Assembly (NCBI RefSeq): GCF_001507545.1
Contig: NZ_LQBP01000009.1
Location: 62,001-126,000 of the forward strand
Direction of reading: 5' to 3'
Length of the DNA: 64,000 nucleotides
From: Ruegeria profundi
GTDB lineage: Bacteria > Pseudomonadota > Alphaproteobacteria > Rhodobacterales > Rhodobacteraceae
Within the stretch, counting starts at the first letter, position 1. Each line of letters starts with the position of its first letter. Position numbers and translations under genes: made by a program. The notes beneath the pieces are model-generated. The model saw only the letters and a list, made by a program, of their open reading frames with translations, searched no databases and was not told the DNA's origin. This document shows, piece by piece, positions 1 through 8,163 of this stretch.

Positions 1-544
1 GATGAAGCGCATGGTCAAGGGTCAGTTCAATATGAACGACCTGAAAATGCAGCTGGAGCAGATGATCCAGATGGGCGGCATGCAGGGCATGATGGGCATG
101 ATGCCGGGCATGGGCAAGATGGCCAAGCAGATGGATCAGGCTGGTCTGGATGACAAAATCCTGCGCCAACAGATTGCCATGATTCAGTCCATGACCAAGA
201 AAGAACGCGCCAACCCGCAACTACTGCAAGCAAGCCGGAAAAAACGGATCGCGGCCGGTTCGGGCATGGAAGTCAGCGACCTTAACAAGCTGCTCAAGAT
301 GCACCGGCAAATGTCGGACATGATGAAGAAGATGGGCAAGATGGGCAAAGGCAAGATGCTGAAACAGGCCATGAAAGGCATGTTCGGCAAGGGCAGCCCG
401 TCGCCCGAAGACATGGCCGCGGGTATGGACCCAAAGGCATTGGAACAGGCGGCCAAGGCGATGGGTGGACGTGGCGGTTTGCCGGGTCTGGGTGGCGGCA
501 TGGCCCTGCCTCCGGGCCTCAGCGGGTTTGGCAAGAAGAAGTAA
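1..544 (+). CDS. ffh: Signal recognition particle protein Ffh, C-terminal part (5' end outside window)
   Basis: This is the methionine-rich M domain of Ffh, the SRP GTPase subunit that binds 4.5S RNA and the signal sequences of membrane proteins at the ribosome. The reading frame is open at the left edge, so the N and G (GTPase) domains lie upstream. Visible marks are the start of the M domain (GQFNMNDLKMQLEQM), a run of Met/Gly (MQGMMGMMPGMGKMAKQM) that forms the flexible finger loop, and the basic RNA-binding stretch with SGMEVSDLNKLLK. The tail is Gly/Met/Lys rich and ends in FGKKK. It heads the ffh-rpsP-rimM-trmD-rplS cluster; the next gene starts on the base after its stop. The identification is firm; only the upstream extent is unknown. 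Confidence 0.95.
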   Translation, partial: MKRMVKGQFNMNDLKMQLEQMIQMGGMQGMMGMMPGMGKMAKQMDQAGLDDKILRQQIAMIQSMTKKERANPQLLQASRKKRIAAGSGMEVSDLNKLLKMHRQMSDMMKKMGKMGKGKMLKQAMKGMFGKGSPSPEDMAAGMDPKALEQAAKAMGGRGGLPGLGGGMALPPGLSGFGKKK

Positions 545-1099
545 ATGAACGCCCTCACCCCTCATATCCCCCGGCTTGAGACCGAGCGCCTGATCCTTCG
601 CGCGCCGTCCGAGGCTGATCTGGACACCGAGGCAGAGTTCTTTGCCAGCGAGGCATCGCGCTTTGTCGGCGGACCTCTGCGCCGGGATGAGACTTGGCGG
701 GCAATTGCCACGCTGCTGGGCCACTGGGCTTTGCGCGGCTATGGGTTCTGGGGCGTCGAGGAAAAGGAAACCGGCACCTATGTAGGCCATGTCGGTCTGT
801 GGTACCCAGAGGGCTGGCCCGAACCCGAAATCGGCTGGACACTGATGAATCACGCCACTGGTAAAGGCTATGCGACCGAGGCTGCGCAAGCCGCGCGCGC
901 TTATGCTTATGACATTCTCGGATGGGAAACGGCAATTTCGCTGATCGACCCGGACAACCACGCCAGCAAGGCGGTTGCCAAACGCTTGGGTGCCGCTTTC
1001 GATTACAACTACGAACACCCGAAATTCGGCACTACCGAGATCTGGCGTCACACGGCACCCGGCGATCTGGTGAATGGCGGCATGGAGGCCTACACATGA
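545..1099 (+). CDS. GNAT family N-acetyltransferase (RimJ/RimL-like)
   Basis: A 184-residue acetyl-CoA-dependent N-acetyltransferase of the RimJ/RimL subgroup. It begins with the typical RLETERLILRAPSEADL opening and carries the family's mid-protein EIGWTLMNHATGKGYATEA stretch, where the G-x-G-x-A core binds the acetyl-CoA pyrophosphate, followed by LIDPDNHASKAVAKRLG. The substrate (a protein N-terminus, an amino acid or a small amine) cannot be told from sequence. The start codon directly abuts the ffh stop and the stop overlaps the next start (ATGA), so it is translationally coupled within the operon. Family assignment is strong; function beyond acetyl transfer is unknown. Confidence 0.85.
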   Translation: MNALTPHIPRLETERLILRAPSEADLDTEAEFFASEASRFVGGPLRRDETWRAIATLLGHWALRGYGFWGVEEKETGTYVGHVGLWYPEGWPEPEIGWTLMNHATGKGYATEAAQAARAYAYDILGWETAISLIDPDNHASKAVAKRLGAAFDYNYEHPKFGTTEIWRHTAPGDLVNGGMEAYT

Positions 1100-1392
1100 C
1101 CAACCCCGTGACACAGGCTGCCACGCTGTTGAAAGACCACCGCGACAGCATTGACCGGCTGGACGCGATCCTTGTCTATACGCTGGGCGAGCGGTTCAAG
1201 CACACGCAGGCTGTAGGCAAGCTCAAGGCCGAACACGACCTTCCCCCGTCCGATCCCACGCGTGAGGCTGCGCAGATCGCTCGGTTAGAAGACCTGGCGA
1301 AACAGGCCGATCTGGACCCTGATTTCGCCAAGGCTTTCCTGAATTTCATCATTCAGGAAGTCATCCGACACCACCGGAAACATCAGGAATAA
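1096..1392 (+). CDS. Chorismate mutase (AroQ class, monofunctional)
   Basis: A 98-residue all-helical chorismate mutase of the AroQ fold, converting chorismate to prephenate on the way to phenylalanine and tyrosine. The pattern is RDSIDRLDAILVYTLGERF, then VGKLKAEHDLPPSDPTREAAQIARL, then FLNFIIQEVIRHHRKHQE, which matches the three helices of the family, including the N-terminal Arg and the Lys of the active site (GKLK). A longer in-frame reading exists upstream, but the ATG at 1096 overlaps the GNAT stop and yields the normal family length. Its place between ffh and rpsP is recurrent in the Rhodobacterales (from memory, not checked). Confidence 0.88.
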   Translation: MTNPVTQAATLLKDHRDSIDRLDAILVYTLGERFKHTQAVGKLKAEHDLPPSDPTREAAQIARLEDLAKQADLDPDFAKAFLNFIIQEVIRHHRKHQE

Positions 1393-1461
1393 CCCGCGTT
1401 TCCACGAATACCAAGAATACCCGGTCCGCGACCGGTCACGCCATTCAAAGGAGATACCACC

Positions 1462-1851
1462 ATGGCAATGAAAATTCGTCTCGCCCGCGGCGGCTCGAAA
1501 AAACGTCCTTTCTATCGCATCGTAGCGGCGGACAGCCGCATGCCTCGCGATGGCCGTTTCATCGAGAAACTTGGCGTTTACAATCCGCTGCTGCCGAAAG
1601 ACAGCGAAGAGCGCGTGAAAATGGACATGGAGCGCATTCAGTACTGGCTGGATCAGGGCGCACAGCCGACCGACCGTATCGCACGTATGCTGGAAGCCGC
1701 CGGCACCCGCGACAAGGCCGAGCGTAACAACCCGCAGAAAGGCACCCCAGGCAAGAAAGCGCAGGAACGTGCAGAAGAGAAAGCTGCAAAGGCTGCTGAA
1801 GCTGCCGAAGCGGCGGCTGCACCTGCTGAAGAAGCCGCAGCTGAAGAGTAA
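1462..1851 (+). CDS. rpsP: 30S ribosomal protein S16
   Basis: Ribosomal protein S16 of the small subunit, 129 residues. The body is canonical ([19 protein letters not shown], then [13 protein letters not shown]) and is followed by an Ala/Glu-rich C-terminal extension of about 40 residues that is common in alphaproteobacteria and probably disordered. A strong ribosome-binding site (AAAGGAG) lies eight bases before the ATG. The gene opens the classic rpsP-rimM-trmD-rplS order, here interrupted by bluB and a small peptide gene before rimM. Confidence 0.97.
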   Translation: MAMKIRLARGGSKKRPFYRIVAADSRMPRDGRFIEKLGVYNPLLPKDSEERVKMDMERIQYWLDQGAQPTDRIARMLEAAGTRDKAERNNPQKGTPGKKAQERAEEKAAKAAEAAEAAAAPAEEAAAEE

Positions 1852-1863
1852 GCAGGCGGACGC

Positions 1864-2499
1864 GTGCAGGGTCAGGCTTTTACCGACGATTTCCGTACGC
1901 AGTTCAATCTGTTGATGCGGCTCCGGCGCGACGTGCGCCGGTTCCGCACCGATCCCGTGGACGAGGCCGTGCTGATGCGCTGCCTCGACACGTTTCGGCT
2001 GGCCCCGTCCGTAGGCCTCAGCGAGCCGTGGCGCGTTATTCGCGTCGACAGCCCAAAGGCTCGTACTGCGGCGCTTGAATATTTCCAAACCGCAAACGCG
2101 CAGGCTTTGGATGGGTATTCAGGCGAAAAAGCAAAAATTTACGGCCAATTGAAGCTGTCCGGCATGCAAGAAGCGCCGGTGCAGCTGGCAGTCTTCTGCG
2201 ACGATGCCACTGACAAGGGGCAGCGCCTGGGTGCCGGAACCATGCCCGAGATGCGGCATTACTCAGTCGTTTGTGCCGTAACTCTGTTCTGGCTCGCCGC
2301 TTGGGCACAAGGGCTGGGGCTGGGTTGGGTGTCCATTCTGAACCCCGACCAGCTGGCGCGTGACCTGCGCATACCCGTTAGCTGGCGCCTTATTGGCAAC
2401 TTCTGCATCGGCTGGCCCGAAGACTTTTCCGACACGCCGGAACTGGAACGTGTCGGCTGGGAAGACCGGGAAGACGCGCTGCCGATTGAGGTGCGTTAA
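1864..2499 (+). CDS. bluB: 5,6-dimethylbenzimidazole synthase BluB
   Basis: A nitroreductase-fold flavoenzyme that fragments reduced FMN with O2 to give 5,6-dimethylbenzimidazole, the lower ligand of cobalamin. Recognisable BluB segments are RLRRDVRRFRTDPV near the N-terminus, LAPSVGLSEPWRVIRV, the central EMRHYSVVCAVTLFWLAAW and the closing IGNFCIGWPED. The start is GTG, 12 bases after the rpsP stop; an internal ATG at 1915 would remove the conserved N-terminus. It stands away from other cobalamin genes, inside a translation operon. The cell must make or remodel B12, which matters for the corrinoid-type enzyme at 50329-53544 in this window. Confidence 0.9.
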   Translation: MQGQAFTDDFRTQFNLLMRLRRDVRRFRTDPVDEAVLMRCLDTFRLAPSVGLSEPWRVIRVDSPKARTAALEYFQTANAQALDGYSGEKAKIYGQLKLSGMQEAPVQLAVFCDDATDKGQRLGAGTMPEMRHYSVVCAVTLFWLAAWAQGLGLGWVSILNPDQLARDLRIPVSWRLIGNFCIGWPEDFSDTPELERVGWEDREDALPIEVR

Positions 2500-2501
2500 G
2501 G

Positions 2502-2651
2502 ATGTTCGGCCTTATTCGACTTCCCATACTGCTGATGATCGCATTTATTGTGGGCGTATTCTTTGAACGCTCGAACCAGCGTGAAGCATGCGAGGTGCGC
2601 GGTGATTGGCAAGATGGGCTATGTGTGACGGTGGACAAGCCAAATGAGTGA
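2502..2651 (+). CDS. Small 49-residue single-pass membrane protein, unknown
   Basis: A short gene between bluB and rimM. It starts two bases after the bluB stop, and its stop overlaps the rimM start by eight bases, so it has the spacing of a coupled operon member. The product has an N-terminal hydrophobic segment (about residues 3-21, with [18 protein letters not shown]) and a short hydrophilic tail with two cysteines (C30 in REACEVRG and C41 in GLCVTV) that would face the periplasm as a possible disulfide pair. No family was recognised. The tight packing and the membrane-plus-cysteine design argue that it is real. Confidence 0.6.
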   Translation: MFGLIRLPILLMIAFIVGVFFERSNQREACEVRGDWQDGLCVTVDKPNE

Positions 2652-3147
2652 TCTGATTTGCGTTGGCAGCATTGCGGGCTCTTACGGTGTGCGCGGCGAA
2701 GTACGTCTTAAAAGCTATTGCGCGATCCCGGAGGATATCGAAGCCTATTCGCCCCTGACGGATGAAAGCGGGGCCGAACGCTATCCTCTGGTTCTGACCC
2801 GCCCGATCAAGAACGGCTTTGCCGCTCGGATGGGCGGTGTTGAAACCAAAGAAGAGGCTGACGCCCTCAAAGGGTTGCGCTTGTTCGCACGTCGCGCGCA
2901 ATTGCCATCGCTGCCGGATGACGAATTCTATCACACCGACCTGATCGGGCTTGAGGTTTATGACACTGGCGGCACCCTGTTGGGCAGGGTTAAATCGGTG
3001 CAGAACCATGGCGCGGCGGATCTGCTGGAGCTGCATGGGCCGGGTATGAAAGCCACGGTGTTGTTGCCCTTCACACGAGACGCTGTACCAACGGTCGATC
3101 TGGACACAGGCCGCATCATCGCCGACCCGCCAGAAGGGCTGATCTGA
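2644..3147 (+). CDS. rimM: Ribosome maturation factor RimM
   Basis: A 167-residue assembly factor for the 30S head, acting on the S19/16S helix region. The N-terminal RimM barrel starts [21 protein letters not shown] and the C-terminal PRC-barrel carries [16 protein letters not shown] and [17 protein letters not shown], both diagnostic. It closes with the usual [20 protein letters not shown]. The start overlaps the preceding small gene by eight bases, and the stop overlaps the next start (TGATG), showing tight coupling. Confidence 0.95.
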   Translation: MSDLICVGSIAGSYGVRGEVRLKSYCAIPEDIEAYSPLTDESGAERYPLVLTRPIKNGFAARMGGVETKEEADALKGLRLFARRAQLPSLPDDEFYHTDLIGLEVYDTGGTLLGRVKSVQNHGAADLLELHGPGMKATVLLPFTRDAVPTVDLDTGRIIADPPEGLI

Positions 3148-3962
3148 TGCGTCGGGTTTTGCTGCATTTGGGGCTGCACAAAACCGGCACCACTGCGGCG
3201 CAATCGTTCCTCTACGACAATAGGGAACTCATCTGGCCGCATTTTTCGCTGGCACTGCCCTATCGCACCCGCAAGTCCGACCTGTCGCAAGCGGCGATCA
3301 GCCATTCCATCTATGGTACAGTTGGCACCCTGTCCGAGTTCGGCGCGCGGCTGCGCGCGTTTTTCGACACGCTGGATTTCGCCACCCGGCGCGGGTTGAT
3401 CGTCAGCGAGGAAAACTTCGCGGGCCTACGTCCCAGCCGCAATATCGAACAGGGCTATGCCGCCACCCCAGAGCTTGCCGCTTGTCTGGTTGATGCGGTC
3501 CGTCACCGCTTTGCCGGGCAAGAGGTTCAGATCACGATCTACCTGTCTTTGCGCCAGCACGGCAGTTGGTTGCGCAGTCTTTGGGCGCATGATCTGCAAC
3601 GCATGCGTCAAGTGCTGGATTATGAGACGTTCAGGTTGCGCATGGATCATCTGCCCTCTCTGCAACACACGGTGGATCAGATCCGCGACAGGTTGCCCAC
3701 CGTTACCGTAACAACAGGCTGGCTTGAAGACTTGCAATTGCAGCGCTTTGGCACTGGCACGCCGTTTGCCGAATTCTTGAATCTGCCGCGCGACAAAGCC
3801 AGACTTTTGGTGCCGCCGTCCAAGGTCAATACCCGCCTGCCCGAAGACGTTCTTCAAGAACTGCTGGATCTGAACCGTTCGCGTCTGGACGAGGCCGCCC
3901 TGATCGCGCAAAAGACGGCGACAATTGAACGCGCAAAAAAGGCGCTGATCGGCACGACATGA
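3147..3962 (+). CDS. Sulfotransferase-like protein
   Basis: A 271-residue protein whose N-terminus reads LLHLGLHKTGTTAAQSFL, the 5'-phosphosulfate-binding loop of PAPS-dependent sulfotransferases (K12-T-G-T-T). A later conserved segment, SLRQHGSWLRSLW, sits where the family's 3'-phosphate-binding Arg/Ser are found. The acceptor is unknown; in marine bacteria such enzymes often modify surface polysaccharides or glycolipids. It is wedged between rimM and trmD with overlapping starts and stops on both sides (TGATG at 3145, ATGA at 3959), so it should be co-transcribed with translation genes although it has no obvious link to them. The fold assignment is good, the activity unproven. Confidence 0.7.
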   Translation: MRRVLLHLGLHKTGTTAAQSFLYDNRELIWPHFSLALPYRTRKSDLSQAAISHSIYGTVGTLSEFGARLRAFFDTLDFATRRGLIVSEENFAGLRPSRNIEQGYAATPELAACLVDAVRHRFAGQEVQITIYLSLRQHGSWLRSLWAHDLQRMRQVLDYETFRLRMDHLPSLQHTVDQIRDRLPTVTVTTGWLEDLQLQRFGTGTPFAEFLNLPRDKARLLVPPSKVNTRLPEDVLQELLDLNRSRLDEAALIAQKTATIERAKKALIGTT

Positions 3963-4756
3963 CAGAAAAGCCCAGCAAATCCCACGGTCGCAAGGCGATC
4001 CGCCCGACCCTGAAACCGCGTGAGCTCTTGACCCCCACACCAGACCTGCACGGCGTTTGGAAAGCGAAGGTCATCACCCTGTTCCCGTCAGCCTTTCCTG
4101 GGGTCCTTGGCGAAAGCCTGACAGGCAAGGCGCTGCAAGAGGGGCTGTGGCAACTAGAAACCGTCGATCTGCGTCAGTTCGGCGTCGGAAAGCACCGCAA
4201 CGTAGACGACACCCCTGCGGGCGGTGGCGCGGGCATGGTGCTGCGTCCGGATGTCTTGGGCGAAGCGATCGAACACACGATGGCCGGTGTGCAGGGGAAC
4301 TGGCCGCTGATCTATCTCAGCCCGCGTGGTCGCCGGATGGACCAGCGCATGATGCAAAACCTCGCGCGCTGTGATGGCATGACCCTTCTGTGTGGCCGGT
4401 TCGAAGGCGTCGATGAACGGGTGCTGGAACATTACGGCGTTCAGGAGGTCTCGTTAGGAGATTTCGTCATGACCGGTGGCGAGATCGCGGCCCAGGCACT
4501 GATTGACGCGACGGTGCGGCTGATACCCGGTGTACTGGGCAATCAGGCCTCGGCTGAAGAAGAAAGCTTTTCCTCGGGCCTGCTTGAGCATCCACAATAC
4601 ACCCGCCCCGCCGAATGGAAGGGCCGCGCGATCCCTGATATCCTGATGTCCGGTCATCATGGCCGCATCGCCGAGTGGCGGCACGAGATGTCGGAACAGA
4701 TCACCCGCGAAAGACGGCCTGATCTTTGGGAAAGCTATCGCAAAACGCGGGGCTAG
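3959..4756 (+). CDS. trmD: tRNA (guanine-37-N1)-methyltransferase TrmD
   Basis: The SpoU-TrmD knot enzyme that methylates G37 of tRNAs using S-adenosylmethionine. Canonical segments are KVITLFPSAFPGVL, RQFGVGKHRNVDDTPAGG, LIYLSPRGRRMDQ, LLCGRFEGVDERVLE and the SAM-binding EVSLGDFVMTGGEIAA. It carries an N-terminal extension of about 33 residues (Lys/Pro-rich) before the usual start; an internal ATG is absent at the classical position, so the extension seems genuine. The stop overlaps the stop of the convergent GH25 gene through the palindrome CTAG. Confidence 0.96.
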   Translation: MTEKPSKSHGRKAIRPTLKPRELLTPTPDLHGVWKAKVITLFPSAFPGVLGESLTGKALQEGLWQLETVDLRQFGVGKHRNVDDTPAGGGAGMVLRPDVLGEAIEHTMAGVQGNWPLIYLSPRGRRMDQRMMQNLARCDGMTLLCGRFEGVDERVLEHYGVQEVSLGDFVMTGGEIAAQALIDATVRLIPGVLGNQASAEEESFSSGLLEHPQYTRPAEWKGRAIPDILMSGHHGRIAEWRHEMSEQITRERRPDLWESYRKTRG

Positions 4757-5553
4757 CCCCCCGCTTTCCAGCGCGCCCAAGTCTCGGGCTGTCCGTTAAA
4801 CGTATTGATATCCACCCTGCCCTGCACGCCCGGCACCAGCCCGGTGCCGGTATATTGCCAGAACCGCCAGGATGCCTTGGGGTAGACTTTGCGCGGATGC
4901 CCCGCGACAGAGCGCAGCCAGAATTCGGTCCCGCGCAGCCGATCAATGTCTGTGTCGGCGTGGAAATCCACGGTCGTATAGACAATCGGACGACGCCCGT
5001 AATGACGCTCGAGAATATCGAGGAACCGCTTTGCTTCGGCGCGGACCTTTGCCCCGTCAGGGCGTAGCCGGCAGGTCTTGGAGTGCGGCGTCCATTCCAT
5101 ATCAAGCACGTGGGGCAGATCTGCGCCCTTGGGAACGTTCTTTATGAACCACCGCGCCTGTTCATGCGCAGGGCGGCAGAAATAGTAATAGTGGTATGCA
5201 CCCCAAGGCACCCCAGCGGCCTGTGCGCCACGCCGATGGTCATCGAACATGGGATCGGCGACGTCGCCGCCCTCGGTCGCTTTGATAAACACGAAACTGA
5301 CACCCGAGGCTTTGGCCTTGCGCCAGTCGATTGGCCCCTGCCATCGCGACACGTCCAACCCGTGTACCGGATAATAGCCGGGGTGCCGCCCATCCCAGTC
5401 GTGCGGATCAGCGTCACCGAAGGCCGGGTATATGACTGCAGGGGACGTGGTGCGCAAAAACGCTTTGGCCTCGACCTGTTGTGGCGGAGGGGTGCCGCGA
5501 CCGCAGGACAGCACCGCAAACGCGATAGCTGTCAGTATCAATGCTAAACGCAT
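4753..5553 (-). CDS. GH25-family lysozyme-like lipoprotein
   Basis: A 266-residue glycoside hydrolase family 25 protein, predicted to cleave peptidoglycan between MurNAc and GlcNAc. The N-terminus is a lipoprotein signal (hydrophobic core ending AVLSCG, lipid Cys about residue 17). The GH25 barrel is clear: VHGLDVSRWQGPIDWRKAK with the first catalytic-region Asp, FVFIKATEGGD, WGAYHYYYF, LDMEW with the acidic pair, and FWQYTGTG near the end. Attachment to a membrane suggests cell-wall remodelling or toxin-type use rather than phage lysis, since no phage genes are near. It is convergent with trmD and shares four bases with it. Confidence 0.85.
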   Translation of the reverse strand: MRLALILTAIAFAVLSCGRGTPPPQQVEAKAFLRTTSPAVIYPAFGDADPHDWDGRHPGYYPVHGLDVSRWQGPIDWRKAKASGVSFVFIKATEGGDVADPMFDDHRRGAQAAGVPWGAYHYYYFCRPAHEQARWFIKNVPKGADLPHVLDMEWTPHSKTCRLRPDGAKVRAEAKRFLDILERHYGRRPIVYTTVDFHADTDIDRLRGTEFWLRSVAGHPRKVYPKASWRFWQYTGTGLVPGVQGRVDINTFNGQPETWARWKAGG

Positions 5554-5934
5554 GATCTGTTCCTGTTTTAAATGTCTGCTCTGATAATTGCTTTTCAGAA
5601 TGCCTGATCAGACCAATAAGGCAACGGGCCAGAGTCCAATCGGCGCAATCCCACCGCCCAAACCTGAAAAACGTGGCTTTTTTGTCTTGATCACTGATCG
5701 CAAAGCCCGTAAATGAGCGCAATCCGGTGCCGCGAGACGCGACTCCGGTGTTTTGGTTTGCATCGTGGCGCAGCGCCCGGTTTTCTTCAGCCATGGCGTG
5801 TCAGGGCGAACCGAACCAAAGGAACATTCGATCTGACCTCTGGCGGGCTGTTCGCAGGACCCGGTAGAAGACCAAGAGCTCTCAGGCCGTGCTTAACTTC
5901 GTGGACAAACCACGAGCATATAGGAGTAACTGCG
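5554..5934. other. Non-coding leader region before rplS
   Basis: A 381-base stretch without a convincing gene between the GH25 gene (leaving to the left) and rplS. An in-frame upstream extension of rplS to 5713 exists but lacks ribosome-binding support and resembles no part of L19. The region must carry the promoters for both flanking genes and a long rplS leader. A perfect TAGGAG lies at 5921-5926, eight bases before the rplS ATG. Confidence 0.5.
5687..5715 (+). promoter_or_regulatory. rplS: Candidate sigma70-type promoter for rplS-rpmE
   Basis: TTGATC at 5687-5692 and TAAATG at 5710-5715 are separated by 17 bases, a plausible housekeeping promoter. It would give the rplS message a leader of about 210 bases, long enough for regulation by a ribosomal protein. 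Only the pattern supports it. Confidence 0.35.
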
Positions 5935-6318
5935 ATGGACCTGATCGCACAGCTTGAGGCGGAACAGATTGCCGCCCTGGGGAAAGACATCCCCGATTTC
6001 AAAGCCGGTGACACCATCCGTGTCGGCTTTAAAGTGACCGAAGGATCGCGCACCCGTGTGCAGAACTACGAAGGTGTCTGCATCGCGCGCAAAGGCGGCA
6101 ATGGCATTGCCGGTTCGTTCACTGTCCGCAAGATTTCGTTTGGCGAAGGCGTGGAGCGCGTGTTCCCGCTGCATTCGACCAACATCGACAGCATCACCGT
6201 TGTCCGCCGCGGTAAAGTTCGCCGCGCCAAACTGTACTACCTGCGCACCCGCCGTGGTAAATCCGCGCGTATCGCAGAGGTTACCAACTACAAGCCCAAG
6301 GCTGGCGCCGAGGCGTAA
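5935..6318 (+). CDS. rplS: 50S ribosomal protein L19
   Basis: Ribosomal protein L19, 127 residues, located at the 30S-50S interface. It shows the family core [52 protein letters not shown] and [14 protein letters not shown]. The ATG at 5935 is chosen over upstream in-frame starts because TAGGAG precedes it at the right distance and the product then begins [15 protein letters not shown] as in relatives. rpmE follows after 11 bases. Confidence 0.97.
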   Translation: MDLIAQLEAEQIAALGKDIPDFKAGDTIRVGFKVTEGSRTRVQNYEGVCIARKGGNGIAGSFTVRKISFGEGVERVFPLHSTNIDSITVVRRGKVRRAKLYYLRTRRGKSARIAEVTNYKPKAGAEA

Positions 6319-6329
6319 GGAGCGGAAAG

Positions 6330-6551
6330 ATGAAAAAAGACATCCATCCCGACTACCACTTCATCGACGTCAAAATGACCGATGGCACCGTGGTTCAGAT
6401 GAAATCGACCTGGGGCAGCGAAGGTGACACGCTGTCACTTGAAATCGACCCCTCTTCGCACCCCGCGTGGACTGGTGGCTCGTCCCGCCTGATGGACGCT
6501 GGCGGCCGCGTGTCCAAGTTCAAGAAAAAATACGAGGGTCTGGGCTTCTAA
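6330..6551 (+). CDS. rpmE: 50S ribosomal protein L31
   Basis: Ribosomal protein L31, 73 residues, bridging the subunits at the central protuberance. The start [19 protein letters not shown] and the end [12 protein letters not shown] are characteristic. It lacks the CxxC zinc motif (no cysteine in the protein), as is usual in alphaproteobacterial L31. A good AAGGAG (6317-6322) precedes the ATG, and a strong terminator follows at 6573. Confidence 0.96.
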   Translation: MKKDIHPDYHFIDVKMTDGTVVQMKSTWGSEGDTLSLEIDPSSHPAWTGGSSRLMDAGGRVSKFKKKYEGLGF

Positions 6552-6572
6552 ACCTGACCTGGTTCAAATGCC

Positions 6573-6603
6573 AAAGGCCGTCCTTGTGGGCGGCCTTTTT
6601 TTA
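6573..6603 (+). terminator. Rho-independent terminator after rpmE
   Basis: An eight-pair stem (AAAGGCCG at 6573-6580 with CGGCCTTT at 6591-6598) and a ten-base loop lead straight into a run of T. It marks the end of the rplS-rpmE transcript. Confidence 0.88.
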
Positions 6604-6730
6604 TGCACCGCTCCCGCTCAGACATTGAATGCTGGCGCGGATACTGTGGTCCAATCCTATCGCGACACCATGGTGCGTCGGATGCTACACTGGCCTGGAA
6701 CATCCCCTCAGCCTCACGGAGATCCTGAAG

Positions 6731-6958
6731 ATGCCTAGGTACAATGATATGTTCGAGCTTTCCGTCGCAGATATGGATCTGATCGAAACCGCATTGCGAG
6801 ATACGGCAGCATCTTTGTCGCTTGGGGTGTTGGAGGAAACCGAAGAAAACAGGACTGAACGCGAAGATAGGCTTCGCCAGGTTCACGAACTTCTGGGCAA
6901 GTTGCACGACCAGAAGGTGTTCTACCGCCCTAAAGACGGAGTCTACCTTGGGGGATAA
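6731..6958 (+). CDS. Small conserved-looking hypothetical protein (75 residues)
   Basis: A 75-residue acidic helical protein starting MPRYNDMFELSVADMDLIE and ending FYRPKDGVYLGG. The central part (residues about 20-60) is rich in Glu/Arg/Leu and reads as two amphipathic helices (LRDTAASLSLGVLEE, RQVHELLGKLHDQKVFYR). An in-frame reading begins at 6629 but its N-terminus is not protein-like, so the ATG at 6731 is preferred. No family was recognised; it stands alone downstream of the rpmE terminator. Confidence 0.55.
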   Translation: MPRYNDMFELSVADMDLIETALRDTAASLSLGVLEETEENRTEREDRLRQVHELLGKLHDQKVFYRPKDGVYLGG

Positions 6959-7261
6959 GCCCAAACGGTCCGAGGCACTGGCGTACCTCCAAGTGAGGAC
7001 GTATCAGCATCACGAGTGAGGCAATTTTCTGAGCGACCGCTGCTAAAAGGTCCAACTGGTGCCCCAGCTACACCCGCCTGCGGCCAGCATTAAACAACTC
7101 TGCCTGTGTGTCATACATGCAGCCAAACCCGGTTCCGGTCCTTGGTTTTGCAACTAACAGCCTCAGTTCACTGCTTGAGGTCCTTCCCTTCCCGGCTTCC
7201 ACAACATATAGTAGCTCACAACAACGTGTGGATAAACACGGCGGGACATGGGAATACAGGC
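6959..7261. other. Non-coding region upstream of mipZ
   Basis: About 300 bases with no protein-like reading frame. An in-frame extension of mipZ back to 7106 exists but precedes the conserved start and is Cys/His-rich nonsense. The stretch probably holds the mipZ promoter; no clear motif was found. Confidence 0.45.
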
Positions 7262-8071
7262 ATGGCACATATCATCGTAGTGGGGAACGAGAAGGGCGGC
7301 GCAGGCAAATCGACCGTCTCCATGCACGTGGCCACCGCGTTGGCGCGATTGGGGCACAAGGTCAGCACGCTGGATCTCGATCTACGGCAGCGCAGCCTTG
7401 GTCGGTATTTTGAGAACCGCGCCAATTTCCTGAAAAACTCGGGCCTGAACCTGCCGAGCCCCCGCCACCACGACCTACCCGAAATTGATGCGGCCAAGCT
7501 GAAACCGGGCGAGAATATCTATGACCATCGCCTGTCCGCCGCCGTGTCCGAACTGGAAAGCGACAGCGACTTTATCCTGATCGACTGCCCCGGGTCCCAT
7601 ACCCGTCTCAGCCAGGTGGCTCATTCGCTGGCGGACACGCTGATCACACCGCTTAACGACAGCTTTATTGATTTTGACCTGCTGGCGCGGATCGACTCAA
7701 AGGGCGAAAAAATACTTGGGCCCTCGGTTTATTCAGAAATGGTTTGGAACGCACGTCAGTTGCGTGCGCAGGCGGGGCTGAAACCGATTGATTGGGTGGT
7801 GGTGCGCAACCGTGTCGGCACACAGCGTATGGTCAACAAGGAAAAGATGCAGCGCGCGATCGAGATGCTGTCGCAGCGCATCGGTTTCCGCGTGGCCTCG
7901 GGCTTTTCCGAACGGGTTATCTTCCGCGAACTGTTCCCTCGGGGCCTGACCCTGCTGGATCTCAAGGATATCGGCGTTAAGCAGTTGAACATCTCGAACA
8001 TCGCTGCCCGGCAAGAGTTGCGCGACATGATGAAAGAATTGAACCTGCCGGGCGTGGAGATAGATTTCTAG
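7262..8071 (+). CDS. mipZ: Division-plane positioning ATPase MipZ
   Basis: A ParA/MinD-superfamily ATPase, 269 residues, that forms a gradient from the ParB-bound poles and blocks FtsZ assembly away from midcell in alphaproteobacteria without MinCD. The deviant Walker A NEKGGAGKST is at residues 9-18, the Walker B region is DFILIDCPG, and the MipZ-specific stretches DLDLRQRSLGRYFENR, DSFIDFDLLA and FRELFPRGLTLLDL are all visible. ATG 7262 gives the conserved start MAHIIVVGNEKGG. It is monocistronic, with a nucleotide cyclase gene convergent to it. Confidence 0.93.
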   Translation: MAHIIVVGNEKGGAGKSTVSMHVATALARLGHKVSTLDLDLRQRSLGRYFENRANFLKNSGLNLPSPRHHDLPEIDAAKLKPGENIYDHRLSAAVSELESDSDFILIDCPGSHTRLSQVAHSLADTLITPLNDSFIDFDLLARIDSKGEKILGPSVYSEMVWNARQLRAQAGLKPIDWVVVRNRVGTQRMVNKEKMQRAIEMLSQRIGFRVASGFSERVIFRELFPRGLTLLDLKDIGVKQLNISNIAARQELRDMMKELNLPGVEIDF

Positions 8072-8163
8072 GATCTTATTGATCCGACAACCCCCTGCCC
8101 GGGCTGAGGGGCCCCCAGATCAGGTTGAAGGCACAGCCTGGGAACTGTCAGGAATACCACCTG

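Noticed and set aside
221..1114. A 297-codon open frame on the minus strand under ffh and the GNAT gene
   Set aside because: Shadow of the real genes; the translated product is Cys/His/Arg-rich without any family pattern, while the plus strand shows Ffh and GNAT motifs.
4753..5553. Phage endolysin / prophage remnant
   Set aside because: The GH25 gene has a lipoprotein signal and no phage genes flank it.
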